64,000 nucleotides of DNA from Rufibacter immobilis (GCF_003721565.1 NZ_RJJE01000017.1:496001-560000), one strand, 5' to 3'. Shown: positions 44,113-53,759, counted from the first letter of the stretch. Notes: generated by a model not told the origin, from the sequence alone. Numbers and translations: made by a program.

Positions 44113-46773
44113 TTAAAACTGAATTCTATATCCCAAATACGGATAAATTCCTAGCTGATAGTAAATTTTGGCCCTGTTTTCCTCTAAATCCCAGCCGTAA
44201 TAAAGCTCATTTTTCTTGTTCAGCACATTGTCAGCTGCTGCAAAGATCCAGTGGGTTGTTTTTTTTGTGTTGAGCTGGTAAGACACCCGAATATCTGTTC
44301 TGAAGTAATTCCTTAGCTGAGGCCGGTAGGCGTTGGAAACGTCATAATAAATCTTGTCGGTGGATTCATTCAAGGTTTTTTCTTCGTCAATGGGAATAAT
44401 TCTTCTGCCGCCAGAGTAGTTTACTCTTAAATCAAGGGAGAGGTGGTGGCGCTTATTAGGATCCAGATCAATCTCCTTTCCAATTAGGAAATTGGAGATG
44501 TAGCCAATGCTGAAGGTGGTTGGCCTTCGTTGGCCATCGCCGCCGGTAAAAGTTGACCGTAGCAGGGAGAGGTTGGCCAGCGCATAGAAACCTTTCTTTA
44601 GAAATCGTTCAGCGGTAAGTTCCAACCCATAGTTCCTGCCGGTTCCTTTGCTGACCACACTGTCTACGGTCACAAAACTGTAGTCGGTACCCAGGTTGAG
44701 CATGGAGAACGCTTCCTCGCCAGCTCGTTTGCTCACGGGCACCTTAAAGTGGTACTGGTAATATCCTTCGGCTTTCAGACGCCACGTAGGGCTCAGGTTG
44801 TAGTTATAGCTAAGTACGGCCTGTCGGCTTCTGGTGAAATCTAACTTGTTATAGGGCTGGTTGAATTCTGGACGTTCCTGGGAAAAAAAGCGATATTCAT
44901 AATACACCAATGGCTGGGTTTGGCTATGGAAACCGGCTGAAAAGTTCAGTTTCTGCGCATCGGTGAGGTAGTAATCAATGGATAACCGGGGTTCAATAGC
45001 CAATCGTTTGCCTATTGAAAAGCGTTGGGCATAAACACCTGTCTGGACATCAAGGCGGGGAGAGACGGAGAACTTAGTGAGCAGGTACCCCTGCCACAGC
45101 GAGGCAGACCCTTGGGCATCGAGCGGAATTTCATAGACATCCTGCTGGTCCTGGTACATGATCTCCTGGTTGTTGTAGTACATTTTCTGCCAGGTCAATC
45201 CGCTTTTAACCAACAGCCGGGCATTGGGTTTATGGGTGATGTTGAAGCGGGTGATGAGCTGTTTCTCAAAATTCCGGAGGTAGTAGAACAGCCGGTTGCT
45301 TAGGTTACGATAGGTGGCAATGCTGGTGGCTTCCACTTGGCTCCCAGAGGTGGATACGATCAGTTCAGTAACCGTTTTGGGGATGTGGGTATAGGTGTGC
45401 TGCAGGCCAAACGCGTACATCTGGTTGTTGAGGGTAGGCTCCAAGCGGTACCTGAGCTTTCCCCAGGTGGTGGTGTCTTCGTCAATGTCATAGATAGTGA
45501 CGTTGCTGCTGCCGGCAATACCCCAAGCCGAAAATTTACCGGCTTTGGGCGTGGGAATAACGGCCTTGAAAGAACCGTCTTGGTAGCGGGGTAAACCTTC
45601 GTATCCAATGTCCACACCCAATTTTTCTAAAGGTCGGAAAGTGAACAGGCGCATACTGCCCAAAAAAGAGCCCCCCCACTTTTTCACCAATGGTCCTTCC
45701 GTGACCACTTCCATTCCGTTGAGGCCCAACTGGAGCGTGTTTTCTACTTTCTTATTGTTGCCTTCCCGCAGTTTCACATCCATGACCGCTCCAATCCGGT
45801 TGCCATATTCTGCCGGAAAAGCACCCGTCAAAAAGTCTGAATTGTCGAGTAAGTTGTTGTTCAGCAAGCTAAAGGCACCGCCGGTATTAGGGGTGAAGGT
45901 AAAGTGGTTTGGGTTAGGGATTTCAACTCCCTCTAACCGCCACAGAACTCCCAGGGGAGAGTTACCCCGCACAATGAGGTCGTTGCGTTGGTCTGAGGCA
46001 CTGGAGACGCCGGCATAATTGGCGGCCATGCGGCTGGGGTCTTGGCGTGACCCGGCAAAACGGTTAATTTCTTCTGTTCTGAGCGTATGCACGCTGGAGG
46101 AAATTAATAAGTTCTGAGGCAGTGTCTTATCTCGTTCTGCCACCACCAATACTTCAGCTTCCTGGATGTAGCTTTCGGCTAGTTGGACGGAGACTACCGT
46201 TTCTTTTCCAGACACGACCATGATATTGGAAATCTGGCTTTCTTTATACCCCAAGTACGTGACCTTAAGGGAGTGCCGACCGATGGGGAGCCGGTCCAAG
46301 GCGAAAGAACCGTCAATTCCAGTACTAACGGCGCGGTTAGGCTCCACTGAAATCAGTTGCACGGTAGCTCCAATCAATGGCGTTTTTAAGCCCGCATCTA
46401 TTACTGTGCCACGAAGGGTTTGGGTGTAGTTTTTTAGAGCTGAGGAAGCATCGGGGTCTTTGGGCGTAAGAACAATCTGTTCCCCAATGATGCGGTAGGA
46501 GAGTTCCGCGCATTCACAAAGTTCGGCTAATGCATTAACCAGGGAAAGAGCGGTGGCCATACAGGAAACCGGTGCGTTCAGGGGCAGCTGACTGTTACTA
46601 TAGGAAAAACGGAGCTGGTACCGCTTCTCCAGGTCTTGGAGCACCTGCTCCAGTGGGGTTTTCTCGTAACGGAACGAAACAGGTGTACTTAGTGGCACAT
46701 CCTGCGCCCCAGCCTTCTGCCAAGAGAGAAGCCAAACGATGGCGCAAAGAAATATGACAACCTGTTTTGGCAA
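44113..46773 (-). CDS. TonB-dependent receptor with N-terminal STN signalling domain
   Basis: 886 aa with signal peptide ending KAGAQ. Domains in order: STN (secretin/TonB short N-terminal, about residues 30-100), carboxypeptidase-D-like beta-sandwich (LRGTVIDAGLKTPLIGATVQL, about 120-205), plug (about 210-330, ending DVKLREG) and barrel, ending in LGYRIQF with a terminal Phe. The STN domain passes the substrate-bound signal to the FecR anti-sigma factor encoded upstream. No SusD partner is present, so the ligand could be metal, a siderophore, a peptide or a sugar. Confidence 0.93.
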   Translation of the reverse strand: MPKQVVIFLCAIVWLLSWQKAGAQDVPLSTPVSFRYEKTPLEQVLQDLEKRYQLRFSYSNSQLPLNAPVSCMATALSLVNALAELCECAELSYRIIGEQIVLTPKDPDASSALKNYTQTLRGTVIDAGLKTPLIGATVQLISVEPNRAVSTGIDGSFALDRLPIGRHSLKVTYLGYKESQISNIMVVSGKETVVSVQLAESYIQEAEVLVVAERDKTLPQNLLISSSVHTLRTEEINRFAGSRQDPSRMAANYAGVSSASDQRNDLIVRGNSPLGVLWRLEGVEIPNPNHFTFTPNTGGAFSLLNNNLLDNSDFLTGAFPAEYGNRIGAVMDVKLREGNNKKVENTLQLGLNGMEVVTEGPLVKKWGGSFLGSMRLFTFRPLEKLGVDIGYEGLPRYQDGSFKAVIPTPKAGKFSAWGIAGSSNVTIYDIDEDTTTWGKLRYRLEPTLNNQMYAFGLQHTYTHIPKTVTELIVSTSGSQVEATSIATYRNLSNRLFYYLRNFEKQLITRFNITHKPNARLLVKSGLTWQKMYYNNQEIMYQDQQDVYEIPLDAQGSASLWQGYLLTKFSVSPRLDVQTGVYAQRFSIGKRLAIEPRLSIDYYLTDAQKLNFSAGFHSQTQPLVYYEYRFFSQERPEFNQPYNKLDFTRSRQAVLSYNYNLSPTWRLKAEGYYQYHFKVPVSKRAGEEAFSMLNLGTDYSFVTVDSVVSKGTGRNYGLELTAERFLKKGFYALANLSLLRSTFTGGDGQRRPTTFSIGYISNFLIGKEIDLDPNKRHHLSLDLRVNYSGGRRIIPIDEEKTLNESTDKIYYDVSNAYRPQLRNYFRTDIRVSYQLNTKKTTHWIFAAADNVLNKKNELYYGWDLEENRAKIYYQLGIYPYLGYRIQF

Positions 46774-46955
46774 AGCCCTTAAATTGAGGAAAGCTATTTT
46801 GGTAAATAGGGTGAAGTAGATTGCTAATTTCCATATTTCGGGTATATCTACAAAATCATAGCATTAAAATAGCTGGAATACAGTCTTTTTATCTACTTCT
46901 GAATGTTGACAAGACTTTCCTATGGCTCAAGTAGGACAAAACGCCAAAAGAATAG

Positions 46956-46991
46956 TTTTGCCCTGATTTTGGGAAAAGAAGCTCTAAACGT
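46956..46991. repeat. 3'-end palindromic element, copy 22 (degenerate)
   Basis: TTTTGCCCTGATTTTGGGAA then AAGAAGCTCTAAACG; weak arms. Confidence 0.5.
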
Positions 46992-47120
46992 AATTCAGCG
47001 GTGTTGATTAAAGTTATAGTACCGCTTCCCTTCATTGTTAAAGACTTGCCGGTTCTTTTATTGTTTTAGCTAGAGTTCTCTGTCTCTACTGAATTTGATA
47101 TAGAGCAATGACTAGAGCAA

Positions 47121-47172
47121 TGACAAGCGTTTAGGGGCTGTTTTTCCAGAAACAGCCCCTAAACGCTTGTCA
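47121..47172. repeat. 3'-end palindromic element, copy 23 (near perfect)
   Basis: TGACAAGCGTTTAGGGGCTG and its complement, loop TTTTTCCAGAAA. Lies 36 bases past the DUF2807 stop on the minus strand, inside the sigma-receptor operon. Confidence 0.92.
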
Positions 47173-47207
47173 GTCAAAAATGAAAATTAAAAGTACAGCG
47201 GAGGGTT

Positions 47208-47942
47208 TCAATTACCGTTTACTACTTTGCCCGAACCTGTGACGTAGGTGGAGATGGAAGCCGGATTGCCCCTGTAGTAGATATTGCCGCTGCCCGTGAC
47301 GGTGGCATCAAAGGTACCGTTCACCCAAATCTGCTGTATGCCAGACCCGCTGGAAAGTACCTTTGCCGTATCTGCGTTCATGAAATAGCCTTCAATTTTG
47401 CCAGAGCCACTAAGCGTGGTCTCCAGATGATTGGCAAAGCCTTCTAAGGTGATTTGACCCGAACCTGAGTGCAGTAAGTTAATTCTTGCTATGCTGCCCA
47501 AATAGTGGATAGTACCAGAACCAGATAAACCCACCCGCAGTTTCTGTGAAGAAGGCACTGCCTGTACACGTACATGGCCAGAACTCTTTAGTTCCACATG
47601 CTCAATATCGGGCATGGTGATGTAAACCGTGGCTTCCTCGTTGGAGTACTCTAAGCAGGACTCGGAACGAATCACCAGTGTTTGGTTCACCACCTCAGTC
47701 TTAATCTCCTTCAGCAGGTTTGAGTAACTTTCTAGGCTTACTTCGGGGGCTTTCCCTTCGGTGATGACCACGTTGCCGGCAATGCGCATGTCTACTCCCT
47801 TGAAAGCAACTACGTTCCGGACTTCTTTTTTAATAGAGCCGCTGCCCTCCAGGCAAGGGCCAGAACCTAAAATATCACAAGAGAGGAGAAACCCTGTTAA
47901 GCAGAAAAGCGAGAGATAATTAAGCGTGGCTTTAAGGTGCAT
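47208..47942 (-). CDS. DUF2807 (head-GIN domain) lipoprotein
   Basis: 244 aa from ATG 47942; an upstream start at 48107 would overlap fecR and misplace the signal. Lipoprotein signal (GFLLSC). The rest is a parallel beta-helix-like repeat with recurring LSGSGTI, LLHSGSGQI, LSGSGKIEG, VTGSGNIYY and VTGSGKV turns, typical of DUF2807 (putative auto-transporter adhesin, head-GIN). Envelope protein of unknown role. Position between fecR and the receptor suggests a part in the same signalling or uptake unit. Confidence 0.88.
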   Translation of the reverse strand: MHLKATLNYLSLFCLTGFLLSCDILGSGPCLEGSGSIKKEVRNVVAFKGVDMRIAGNVVITEGKAPEVSLESYSNLLKEIKTEVVNQTLVIRSESCLEYSNEEATVYITMPDIEHVELKSSGHVRVQAVPSSQKLRVGLSGSGTIHYLGSIARINLLHSGSGQITLEGFANHLETTLSGSGKIEGYFMNADTAKVLSSGSGIQQIWVNGTFDATVTGSGNIYYRGNPASISTYVTGSGKVVNGN

Positions 47943-47977
47943 GTTTTTAGAATATGGCCTATCAAAGACCAGCGGTA

Positions 47978-49039
47978 CTAGTTGCAGCCTGTACCCTCCA
48001 GGGTGTACGAGCCAGCTTCGGCTTTCACTTTTAGGTCTGAGGATATTTCCAGAATGGACAAGATCTCTTTGAGTTCCGGATTGGCGAAGGTACCCGTGAA
48101 CGTACATTGCTGTACCCCCTTATTAGGAACTTGGATGGACACGTTGAAGTACTCCCCCAGTTGCTTGGCCACCTCTGAAATGGAAGTGTTCTGGAAAACC
48201 AGTGCTTGCCAATCTGGCTGTGCTGTTCTCTGGGTTTGTTCTTTGCCCAGTGAACCATCTGCTGCCAACACGCCCGTAAAACCAGGAGTAAGAATTACCT
48301 GTTTCTGGTTCTGTAAGGAGGCGAAAGCAACCTTGCCCGTCACTACAGCCACAGATACGTCTGAGGTACCTTTGGGAGCCTTCACGTTAAAAGATGTTCC
48401 CAGGACGGTGGTTTGGGCATTGCCGCTCTTGATCACGAAAGGCTGGGCTGGATTCTTGCGCACTTCAAAAAATCCTTCGCCTATCAGTTCCACTTTTCTT
48501 TCAGAGCCTCTAAAGGCGGTCTGGTATCTGAGGGTGGAGTTTTCATTTAAGGTCACCTGGCTGCTGTCTGGGAGGTAAATCAAATGACGCTCACCGGCAG
48601 CGGTGGCAATCTGGGTCCAGGCAGGGGAGGAGTTAAACTGCAAATACCCTAGCCAAGCCAAACCAGCGGCCAACACAAAGGCTGCGGCGTACTTGTATAG
48701 GGTATTCCACGGGAAGTGTGAAGCTTCTTGCGGGGCTGGTTCTGTGGCGGCTGTATTAGCCTGATGGATAGGAATCACTTTGCTGGTTGGGGTAATCTCT
48801 GCTTTGGCGCAGAACTTGCTCCAGGCAGCCTCTACATTGGGTTCAAAGGTATGGTTCTGTTCCTCGCCTACCTCGTCCCAAACCTCTAGTGCGTTGGCCC
48901 ATTGCTGGGAGTGGGAGTCATTCTCATTTAACCAGGCGGTAAAAGTCTGCTGCTCTGAATCTGAAAGTTCCCCCCGAAGTGCCTTCGCCATTAAAACCCA
49001 TTCTGGGCCCTCATGGGTTTCAAGTATCGGTTTTGTCAT
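47978..49039 (-). CDS. FecR-family anti-sigma factor
   Basis: 353 aa. Cytoplasmic N-terminus with the sigma-binding part (WVLMAKALRGELSDSEQQTFTAWL), one membrane helix (about residues 112-132), and a periplasmic FecR domain (TAAGERHLIYLPDSSQVTLNENSTLRY), then a DUF4974/STN-like C-domain (FQNTSISEVAKQLGEYFNVSI). It holds the adjacent sigma factor until the receptor's STN domain signals. 71 bp downstream of the sigma gene, same strand. Confidence 0.94.
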   Translation of the reverse strand: MTKPILETHEGPEWVLMAKALRGELSDSEQQTFTAWLNENDSHSQQWANALEVWDEVGEEQNHTFEPNVEAAWSKFCAKAEITPTSKVIPIHQANTAATEPAPQEASHFPWNTLYKYAAAFVLAAGLAWLGYLQFNSSPAWTQIATAAGERHLIYLPDSSQVTLNENSTLRYQTAFRGSERKVELIGEGFFEVRKNPAQPFVIKSGNAQTTVLGTSFNVKAPKGTSDVSVAVVTGKVAFASLQNQKQVILTPGFTGVLAADGSLGKEQTQRTAQPDWQALVFQNTSISEVAKQLGEYFNVSIQVPNKGVQQCTFTGTFANPELKEILSILEISSDLKVKAEAGSYTLEGTGCN

Positions 49040-49110
49040 GTTTGTTGGTGTCGTGGTATATAAGTGACAAATAATAAGGTTATTACCCCTATGTCTGCCT
49101 CAAGAAAATG

Positions 49111-49722
49111 TTAAAGTAATGTTAATATTTGGCTGGCCTCTGATAAATGCAGTAAGAATGAGGAAGTTAAGCACAGTAACAGTAAGTGTTCCCGTAAGAT
49201 CTTGAGAGCCTTTCCCATTTGGTTTTCAACCGTTTTAGGAGAAAGTTGAAGCGTATCTGCTATTTCTTTGTAGGTGAGTTCCTCAAAACGGCTCATCTCA
49301 AAAATAAGTCGGCACTGGGGTGGTAACGCCGCCAAGGCCTGTTGAATTCTAGCCTCCATCTCTGTGCCTGCCAGCAGTTCCATAGTGGTGTTGGCTGAGA
49401 GGGAAGATTCAAAAGCAGTGGTGTCTTCTGCCAGTACCAACCGCTTCTGCTTCTCAAGGTAGTTAAGGGCTTGGTTGGTGACCGAACGGACTAAGTAGGC
49501 TTTATAGGAAGTACTAATTTCCAATACTTCCCGGTTTTGCCAGATTTTGCAGAAAACTTCCTGTACCAAATCTTCGGCGGCTTCCGTGTCTTTGGTAAAA
49601 CGCACAGCCGTTCGGCACAGAAGAGCGTAGTACTGCTTAAACAACGTTTCCATAAAAAGGGACTCGTTCGTTTTGAGCAGGGAATGCAATTCCTGGTCTT
49701 GGGTAAGTAAAGGTGTACCCAT
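49111..49722 (-). CDS. ECF sigma-70 factor
   Basis: 203 aa from ATG 49722. Region 2 (LFKQYYALLCRTAVRFTKDTEAAEDLVQEVFCKIWQ) and region 4 (LPPQCRLIFEMSRFEELTYKEIADTLQLSPKTVENQMGKAL) are both present. Directs transcription of the downstream receptor genes when freed by FecR. The hydrophobic C-terminal tail (LLLLCLTSSFLLHL) is slightly unusual and may contact the membrane or FecR. Confidence 0.94.
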   Translation of the reverse strand: MGTPLLTQDQELHSLLKTNESLFMETLFKQYYALLCRTAVRFTKDTEAAEDLVQEVFCKIWQNREVLEISTSYKAYLVRSVTNQALNYLEKQKRLVLAEDTTAFESSLSANTTMELLAGTEMEARIQQALAALPPQCRLIFEMSRFEELTYKEIADTLQLSPKTVENQMGKALKILREHLLLLCLTSSFLLHLSEASQILTLL

Positions 49723-49744
49723 TATCGTAAAATTAAGTGTAATG

Positions 49745-49752
49745 CAAAGATA
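49745..49752 (-). promoter_or_regulatory. Possible -7 box for the ECF sigma gene
   Basis: Minus-strand TATCTTTG fits TAnnTTTG, 22 bases before the start codon; no clear -33. Confidence 0.4.
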
Positions 49753-49816
49753 GAAGAAGCTGAATGGCATCCTATATTTCGGCCTAAAATCAAAGCTGAG
49801 GTAGGGCTTAATTACT

Positions 49817-49824
49817 TAATTTTG
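49817..49824 (+). promoter_or_regulatory. Possible -7 box for the UMF1-type gene
   Basis: TAATTTTG fits TAnnTTTG, 45 bases before ATG 49870; -33 weak. Confidence 0.4.
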
Positions 49825-49869
49825 ATTAACTAGAACCCAAATATCCCTTTGAAAAGGACAGACGTTCCT

Positions 49870-51189
49870 ATGACCCAACATTTTCCTAAAAATGACCCTA
49901 AAGTGATGAGAGCCTGGTGCTTTTATGACTGGGCCAATTCTGTTTATTCCCTTGTAATTACCACCGCCATTTTCCCCATCTATTATGATGCCCTCACCAA
50001 AGGGGAGAACGGGGGCATCGTGAGCTTTTTTGGGCTGAATATTACCGCCTCTGTGCTGTACAGTTATGCATTGACGGGAGCTTTCCTAACCATTGCTTTT
50101 CTGAGTCCCTTGCTCACGGCCATCGCCGATTACGGGGGCAACAAAAAGACGTTTATGCGTTTCTTCTGTTACATGGGTTCTTCGGCGTGTATGGGGCTCT
50201 TCTTCTTCACGGAGCAGACTTTTTCCATTTCTGTGCTGCTGTTCATGGTGGCTGCCATCGGCTTTAGTGGGAGTATCGTCTTCTACAATGCCTATCTACC
50301 GGAGATAGCCACCGAGGACCAATTTGACCGGCTGAGCGCCCGCGGTTTCTCCTTAGGCTACATTGGCAGCATGATCCTGCTCATTCTCTCATTGTGTCTG
50401 GTGTTGTTTCCTGAGGTGGTGGGCATTGAGGACAAAGGCCTCCCCGCGCGTATCTCTTTCCTCATGACGGGGCTGTGGTGGTTTGGTTTCTCCCAGTATT
50501 CTTTTGCGTATTTACCAGACAATGCAAACGGCACCGCCGAAGGGAAGGAAGACAAAAGCTATCTCCTGAATGGTTTCAAGGAGTTGGGGAGGGTTTTCCG
50601 GATGCTGAAGGGGCTTCCGCTGCTCAAGCGCTTTCTGCTGGCTTTTTTCTTCTATAACATGGGCGTACAGACGGTGATGTACATGGCCTCACTGTTCGGG
50701 TCTAAGGAATTAAACCTCCCGGAGACTGCTTTGATTACGGTGCTACTGATTATCCAGGGGGTAGCCATAGGCGGGGCATACTTCTTTGCCTGGCTCTCCG
50801 GAAAAGTTGGAAACACCATGGCCTTGGTGTGGGCGGTGCTGGTGTGGGTAGGCATTACCGTAGGCGCGTATTTTGTGACTACCGGAAACCAGTATTATGT
50901 GCTGGCTTTTGTGGTGGGAGCGGTGATGGGCGGGGTGCAGTCGCTTTCCCGTTCTACCTACAGCAAACTGCTACCCGAAACCACGGACCATGCTTCCTTC
51001 TTCAGCTTTTATGACATCTGTGACAAAGTTGGCTTGGCCCTTGGCACGCTGGCGTTTGGGGCAACCGAACAGTTCTTCGGGTCAATGCGGAACAGCATTC
51101 TAGCGCTACTGGTCTTCTTCGTGATTGGGTTGGTCTTCCTTTTCACCATCAGGACCCGCAAACTGGCCCCGGTTGAGCCGGTGGCTTAG
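49870..51189 (+). CDS. UMF1-family MFS transporter
   Basis: 439 aa from ATG 49870 (a TTG seven codons earlier is less likely). About 12 hydrophobic helices. RAWCFYDWANSVYSLVITTAIFPIYY at the N-terminus and FYNAYLPEIATEDQFDRLSARGFSLGYIGS are hallmarks of the UMF1 (Atg22-like) family. Probable efflux of amino acids or other small metabolites; substrate unknown. Monocistronic, with a terminator. Confidence 0.9.
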   Translation: MTQHFPKNDPKVMRAWCFYDWANSVYSLVITTAIFPIYYDALTKGENGGIVSFFGLNITASVLYSYALTGAFLTIAFLSPLLTAIADYGGNKKTFMRFFCYMGSSACMGLFFFTEQTFSISVLLFMVAAIGFSGSIVFYNAYLPEIATEDQFDRLSARGFSLGYIGSMILLILSLCLVLFPEVVGIEDKGLPARISFLMTGLWWFGFSQYSFAYLPDNANGTAEGKEDKSYLLNGFKELGRVFRMLKGLPLLKRFLLAFFFYNMGVQTVMYMASLFGSKELNLPETALITVLLIIQGVAIGGAYFFAWLSGKVGNTMALVWAVLVWVGITVGAYFVTTGNQYYVLAFVVGAVMGGVQSLSRSTYSKLLPETTDHASFFSFYDICDKVGLALGTLAFGATEQFFGSMRNSILALLVFFVIGLVFLFTIRTRKLAPVEPVA

Positions 51190-51202
51190 GTACAATTTTT
51201 AT

Positions 51203-51247
51203 AAAAACAGCGGGGGCATCCAAATTAATGGATGCCCCCGCTGTTTT
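51203..51247. terminator. Terminator between convergent UMF1 and amidohydrolase genes
   Basis: AAAACAGCGGGGGCATCCA and TGGATGCCCCCGCTGTTTT around AATTAA; works in both directions. Confidence 0.92.
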
Positions 51248-51280
51248 AGGCCTAATTTCAGAAAAACAGCCCCTAAATGC
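51241..51280. repeat. 3'-end palindromic element, copy 24
   Basis: CTGTTTTAGGCCTAATTTCAG then AAAAACAGCCCCTAAATGC; abuts the amidohydrolase stop codon. Confidence 0.7.
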
Positions 51281-52932
51281 TATTTGGCGACGTAGACTTT
51301 CTCTCCGTTCAGGTACGTGCTTACTACTTTCACGTCTCTGATGGCTTCAGGCTTTATGATCATGATGTCCTGCTCCAGGATCACAAAATCAGCCATTTTA
51401 CCGGGTTCAATGCTGCCTTTCTGCTTTTCCTCAAAATTGGCGTAGGCCGCCCAGATAGTGGTGCCGCGTAAAGCTTCTTCGCGGGTGAGGGCGTTCTCCA
51501 TCTGGAATCCCCCATCAGGATAGTTCTTGGCATCCTGGCGGGCAATAGCCGCATGGAAACCGTAGAGCGGATTGATGTGCTCCACCGGGAAATCTGAGCC
51601 CAACGGAATCATGTTATTCTGCTGTAACAGTGCTTTGAAAGCATACGCATGTTTTACCCGGTCAAGCCCCAGGCGTTCGCTGGCCCAGTACATGTCTGAG
51701 GTGGCGTGGGTAGGCTGCACCGATGGCAAAATGCTGTACTTCCCGAACAGCGGCACATCCTGCGGGTTCACCACCTGGGCGTGTTCTATGCGCCAGCGCC
51801 GGTCATTTTTGCCTTTGAGCAGGTTGCCGTAGATCTGGAGAATCACTCGGTTGGCAGAGTCTCCAATGGCATGGGTGTTCATCTGGAAGTTATGCTCATA
51901 CAACTCCGCGGCCAGGTCTTTGTACTCCTGCACCGTCTCCAGCAGGAAACCCGTTTCATTTGGCCGGTCTGAGTAGGGGTGAAGCAGGCACGCGCCCCTT
52001 GAGCCCAAGGCACCATCGCCATACACTTTGAAGGATCTAATGTTTAGCCGATCAGTGGTATAAGGACCGTTCTTGAAGTAATGGCTCTTGTTCTCAGGTG
52101 TAGGGCTGAGCATGGCGTACACACGCACGCGCAACTCCTCCTTTTTCTGCAGGGAGTCCAGCAGGTTCACCGAGCTTTTGGGCAAACCGGCGTCTACCAC
52201 GGTGGTAATCCCCACCGCGAACAGGTTTTGCTCTGCCTGTTTCAGCGCTTCGGTCATTTCTTTCGCCGAAGGTGCCGGGATCTTACTGAATACCTGATCA
52301 CCCGCTTTGTCTACCAGAATGCCGGTGGGCTGACCGTTTTTCACTTCCACCAGGCCACCGTTCACCTTGGTTTGGGCCGTGATGCCTGACAGGTCAAGGG
52401 CTTTCTGGTTCACGAGATAGGCATGGCCGTCTACCCGTTCAATCACCACCGGGGTGTCTGGAAAGAGTTGGTCCAAGGTGTCTTTCGTGGGGAACTGCTT
52501 TACCTGCCAGTCGTTCTGGTCCCAGCCCCGGCCAACCAGCCACGTCACTTCTGGGTGCTTCTGGCGGTGCGTTTGCAGGCGCTGCACTACCTCGGCAAAG
52601 GAATTAGTGCCCACCAGATTGGCTTCCCGCAGGCCGGTAGCATACCCGTAGAAGTGCGCATGGGCATCAATGAGGCCCGGGTAAACGGGTTTGCCTTGGG
52701 CATCTACTTTCTGGGCGGCTTTGTATTTCTTCCGGAGTGCCTCAGAGGTGCCCACTTCCAGGATTTTTCCGTCTGCCACCGCAAAGGCCTCGGCTTTCTC
52801 AAACTGAGGATTAACCGTGTAAACAGTAGCGTTGTATACCAACAGATCTGCTTTTGTGCCCTGGCTACAGGAGGAGAGGAGCGACAGAGACACCAGCGCC
52901 GACAGCCCCAGAGAACCCCACTTTTTAGTCAT
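51280..52932 (-). CDS. Amidohydrolase-family lipoprotein (YtcJ-like)
   Basis: 550 aa with lipoprotein signal (LSLLSSC). Composite beta-sandwich plus TIM barrel: PGLIDAHAHFYG (metal His pair), GWDQNDW, GDGALGSRGACL, NTHAIGDSANR, RIEHAQVV and GSDFPVEHINPLYGFHAAI. Resembles the YtcJ / N-substituted formamide deformylase group. Periplasmic; substrate unknown. Its ATG overlaps the end of the AMP nucleosidase gene (ATGACTAA), so the two are translationally coupled. Confidence 0.88.
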   Translation of the reverse strand: MTKKWGSLGLSALVSLSLLSSCSQGTKADLLVYNATVYTVNPQFEKAEAFAVADGKILEVGTSEALRKKYKAAQKVDAQGKPVYPGLIDAHAHFYGYATGLREANLVGTNSFAEVVQRLQTHRQKHPEVTWLVGRGWDQNDWQVKQFPTKDTLDQLFPDTPVVIERVDGHAYLVNQKALDLSGITAQTKVNGGLVEVKNGQPTGILVDKAGDQVFSKIPAPSAKEMTEALKQAEQNLFAVGITTVVDAGLPKSSVNLLDSLQKKEELRVRVYAMLSPTPENKSHYFKNGPYTTDRLNIRSFKVYGDGALGSRGACLLHPYSDRPNETGFLLETVQEYKDLAAELYEHNFQMNTHAIGDSANRVILQIYGNLLKGKNDRRWRIEHAQVVNPQDVPLFGKYSILPSVQPTHATSDMYWASERLGLDRVKHAYAFKALLQQNNMIPLGSDFPVEHINPLYGFHAAIARQDAKNYPDGGFQMENALTREEALRGTTIWAAYANFEEKQKGSIEPGKMADFVILEQDIMIIKPEAIRDVKVVSTYLNGEKVYVAK

Positions 52933-53695
52933 AGCGCAGGTGTTTTACAGATTCACCGGAGTCACGCAGTTCCAGCAAGGCGTCAATGCCTATCTGTAAA
53001 TGCTTGGTCACGAAATCTGCGGTGATGCGGAGGTCACTTTCGGCGGTTTTCACGCCGTCTGGGGTCATGGGGTTGTCAGAAACCAGCAAGAGCGCACCGT
53101 GCGGGATATCATTCATAAAACCTACCACAAAGATGGTGGCGGTTTCCATGTCTACTCCCAGGGCTCTGATGGAGCGCAAATATTCCTTAAAATCCTCGTC
53201 ATGTTCCCAAACGCGGCGGTTGGTGGTGTACACGGTACCGGTCCAGTAATCCATTTCGTGTTTCTTGATCATGGAAGAGACCGCCCGCTGCAGGCGGAAA
53301 GAAGGCAGGGCCGGAATTTCCGGTGGAAGGTAATCGTCTGAGGTTCCTTCCCCTCTGATGGCGGCAATGGGAAGAATGAGATCACCCAGCTTTGATTTCT
53401 TCAGGCCACCGCATTTGCCCAGGAACAAAGCAGCTTTGGGTTTCACGGCAGAAAGCAGGTCCATCACCGTGGCGGCCATGGCGCTCCCCATCCCGAAGTT
53501 GATGATGGTGATGTTCTCTGCGGTAGCGGTTTGCATGGGCTTGTCGGTGCCTTTGATCTCTACCCCGAAGTGATCGGCGAACATGACCACGTAGTTGATG
53601 AAGTTGGTGAGCAGGATGTACTCCCCAAATTCATTTAGAGGACGGCCCGTGTAGCGAGGGAGCCAGTTCTCTACAATCTCCTTTTTGGTTTTCAT
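52925..53695 (-). CDS. amn: AMP nucleosidase
   Basis: 256 aa from ATG 53695. Nucleoside phosphorylase fold: FGMGSAMAATVMDLL, ALFLGKCGGLKKSKLGDLILPI (phosphate-site region), ALGVDMETATIF (ribose-binding Met-Glu) and LLLVSDNPMTPDGVKT with the catalytic Asp. This short form lacking the E. coli N-terminal regulatory domain is usual in Bacteroidota. Splits AMP to adenine and ribose 5-phosphate. Confidence 0.9.
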   Translation of the reverse strand: MKTKKEIVENWLPRYTGRPLNEFGEYILLTNFINYVVMFADHFGVEIKGTDKPMQTATAENITIINFGMGSAMAATVMDLLSAVKPKAALFLGKCGGLKKSKLGDLILPIAAIRGEGTSDDYLPPEIPALPSFRLQRAVSSMIKKHEMDYWTGTVYTTNRRVWEHDEDFKEYLRSIRALGVDMETATIFVVGFMNDIPHGALLLVSDNPMTPDGVKTAESDLRITADFVTKHLQIGIDALLELRDSGESVKHLRYD

Positions 53696-53710
53696 AATTT
53701 TACTTTTGAT

Positions 53711-53740
53711 CAAATTTCAGAAAAACGGCCGCTAAACAGC
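53711..53740. repeat. 3'-end palindromic element, copy 25 (half copy, in a divergent promoter region)
   Basis: CAAATTTCAGAAAAACGGCC then GCTAAACAGC; unusual because it lies between two divergent starts. Confidence 0.55.
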
Positions 53741-53759
53741 ATTGCTGCCACCAAACCGC

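Larger units (their letters stand above)
46774..47207. other. 434-bp gap between the TonB receptor and DUF2807 genes
   Basis: No gene seen. Contains a degenerate palindromic copy 22 and the strong copy 23; the part nearest 46774 is the receptor's leader and may hold a separate promoter. Confidence 0.6.
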
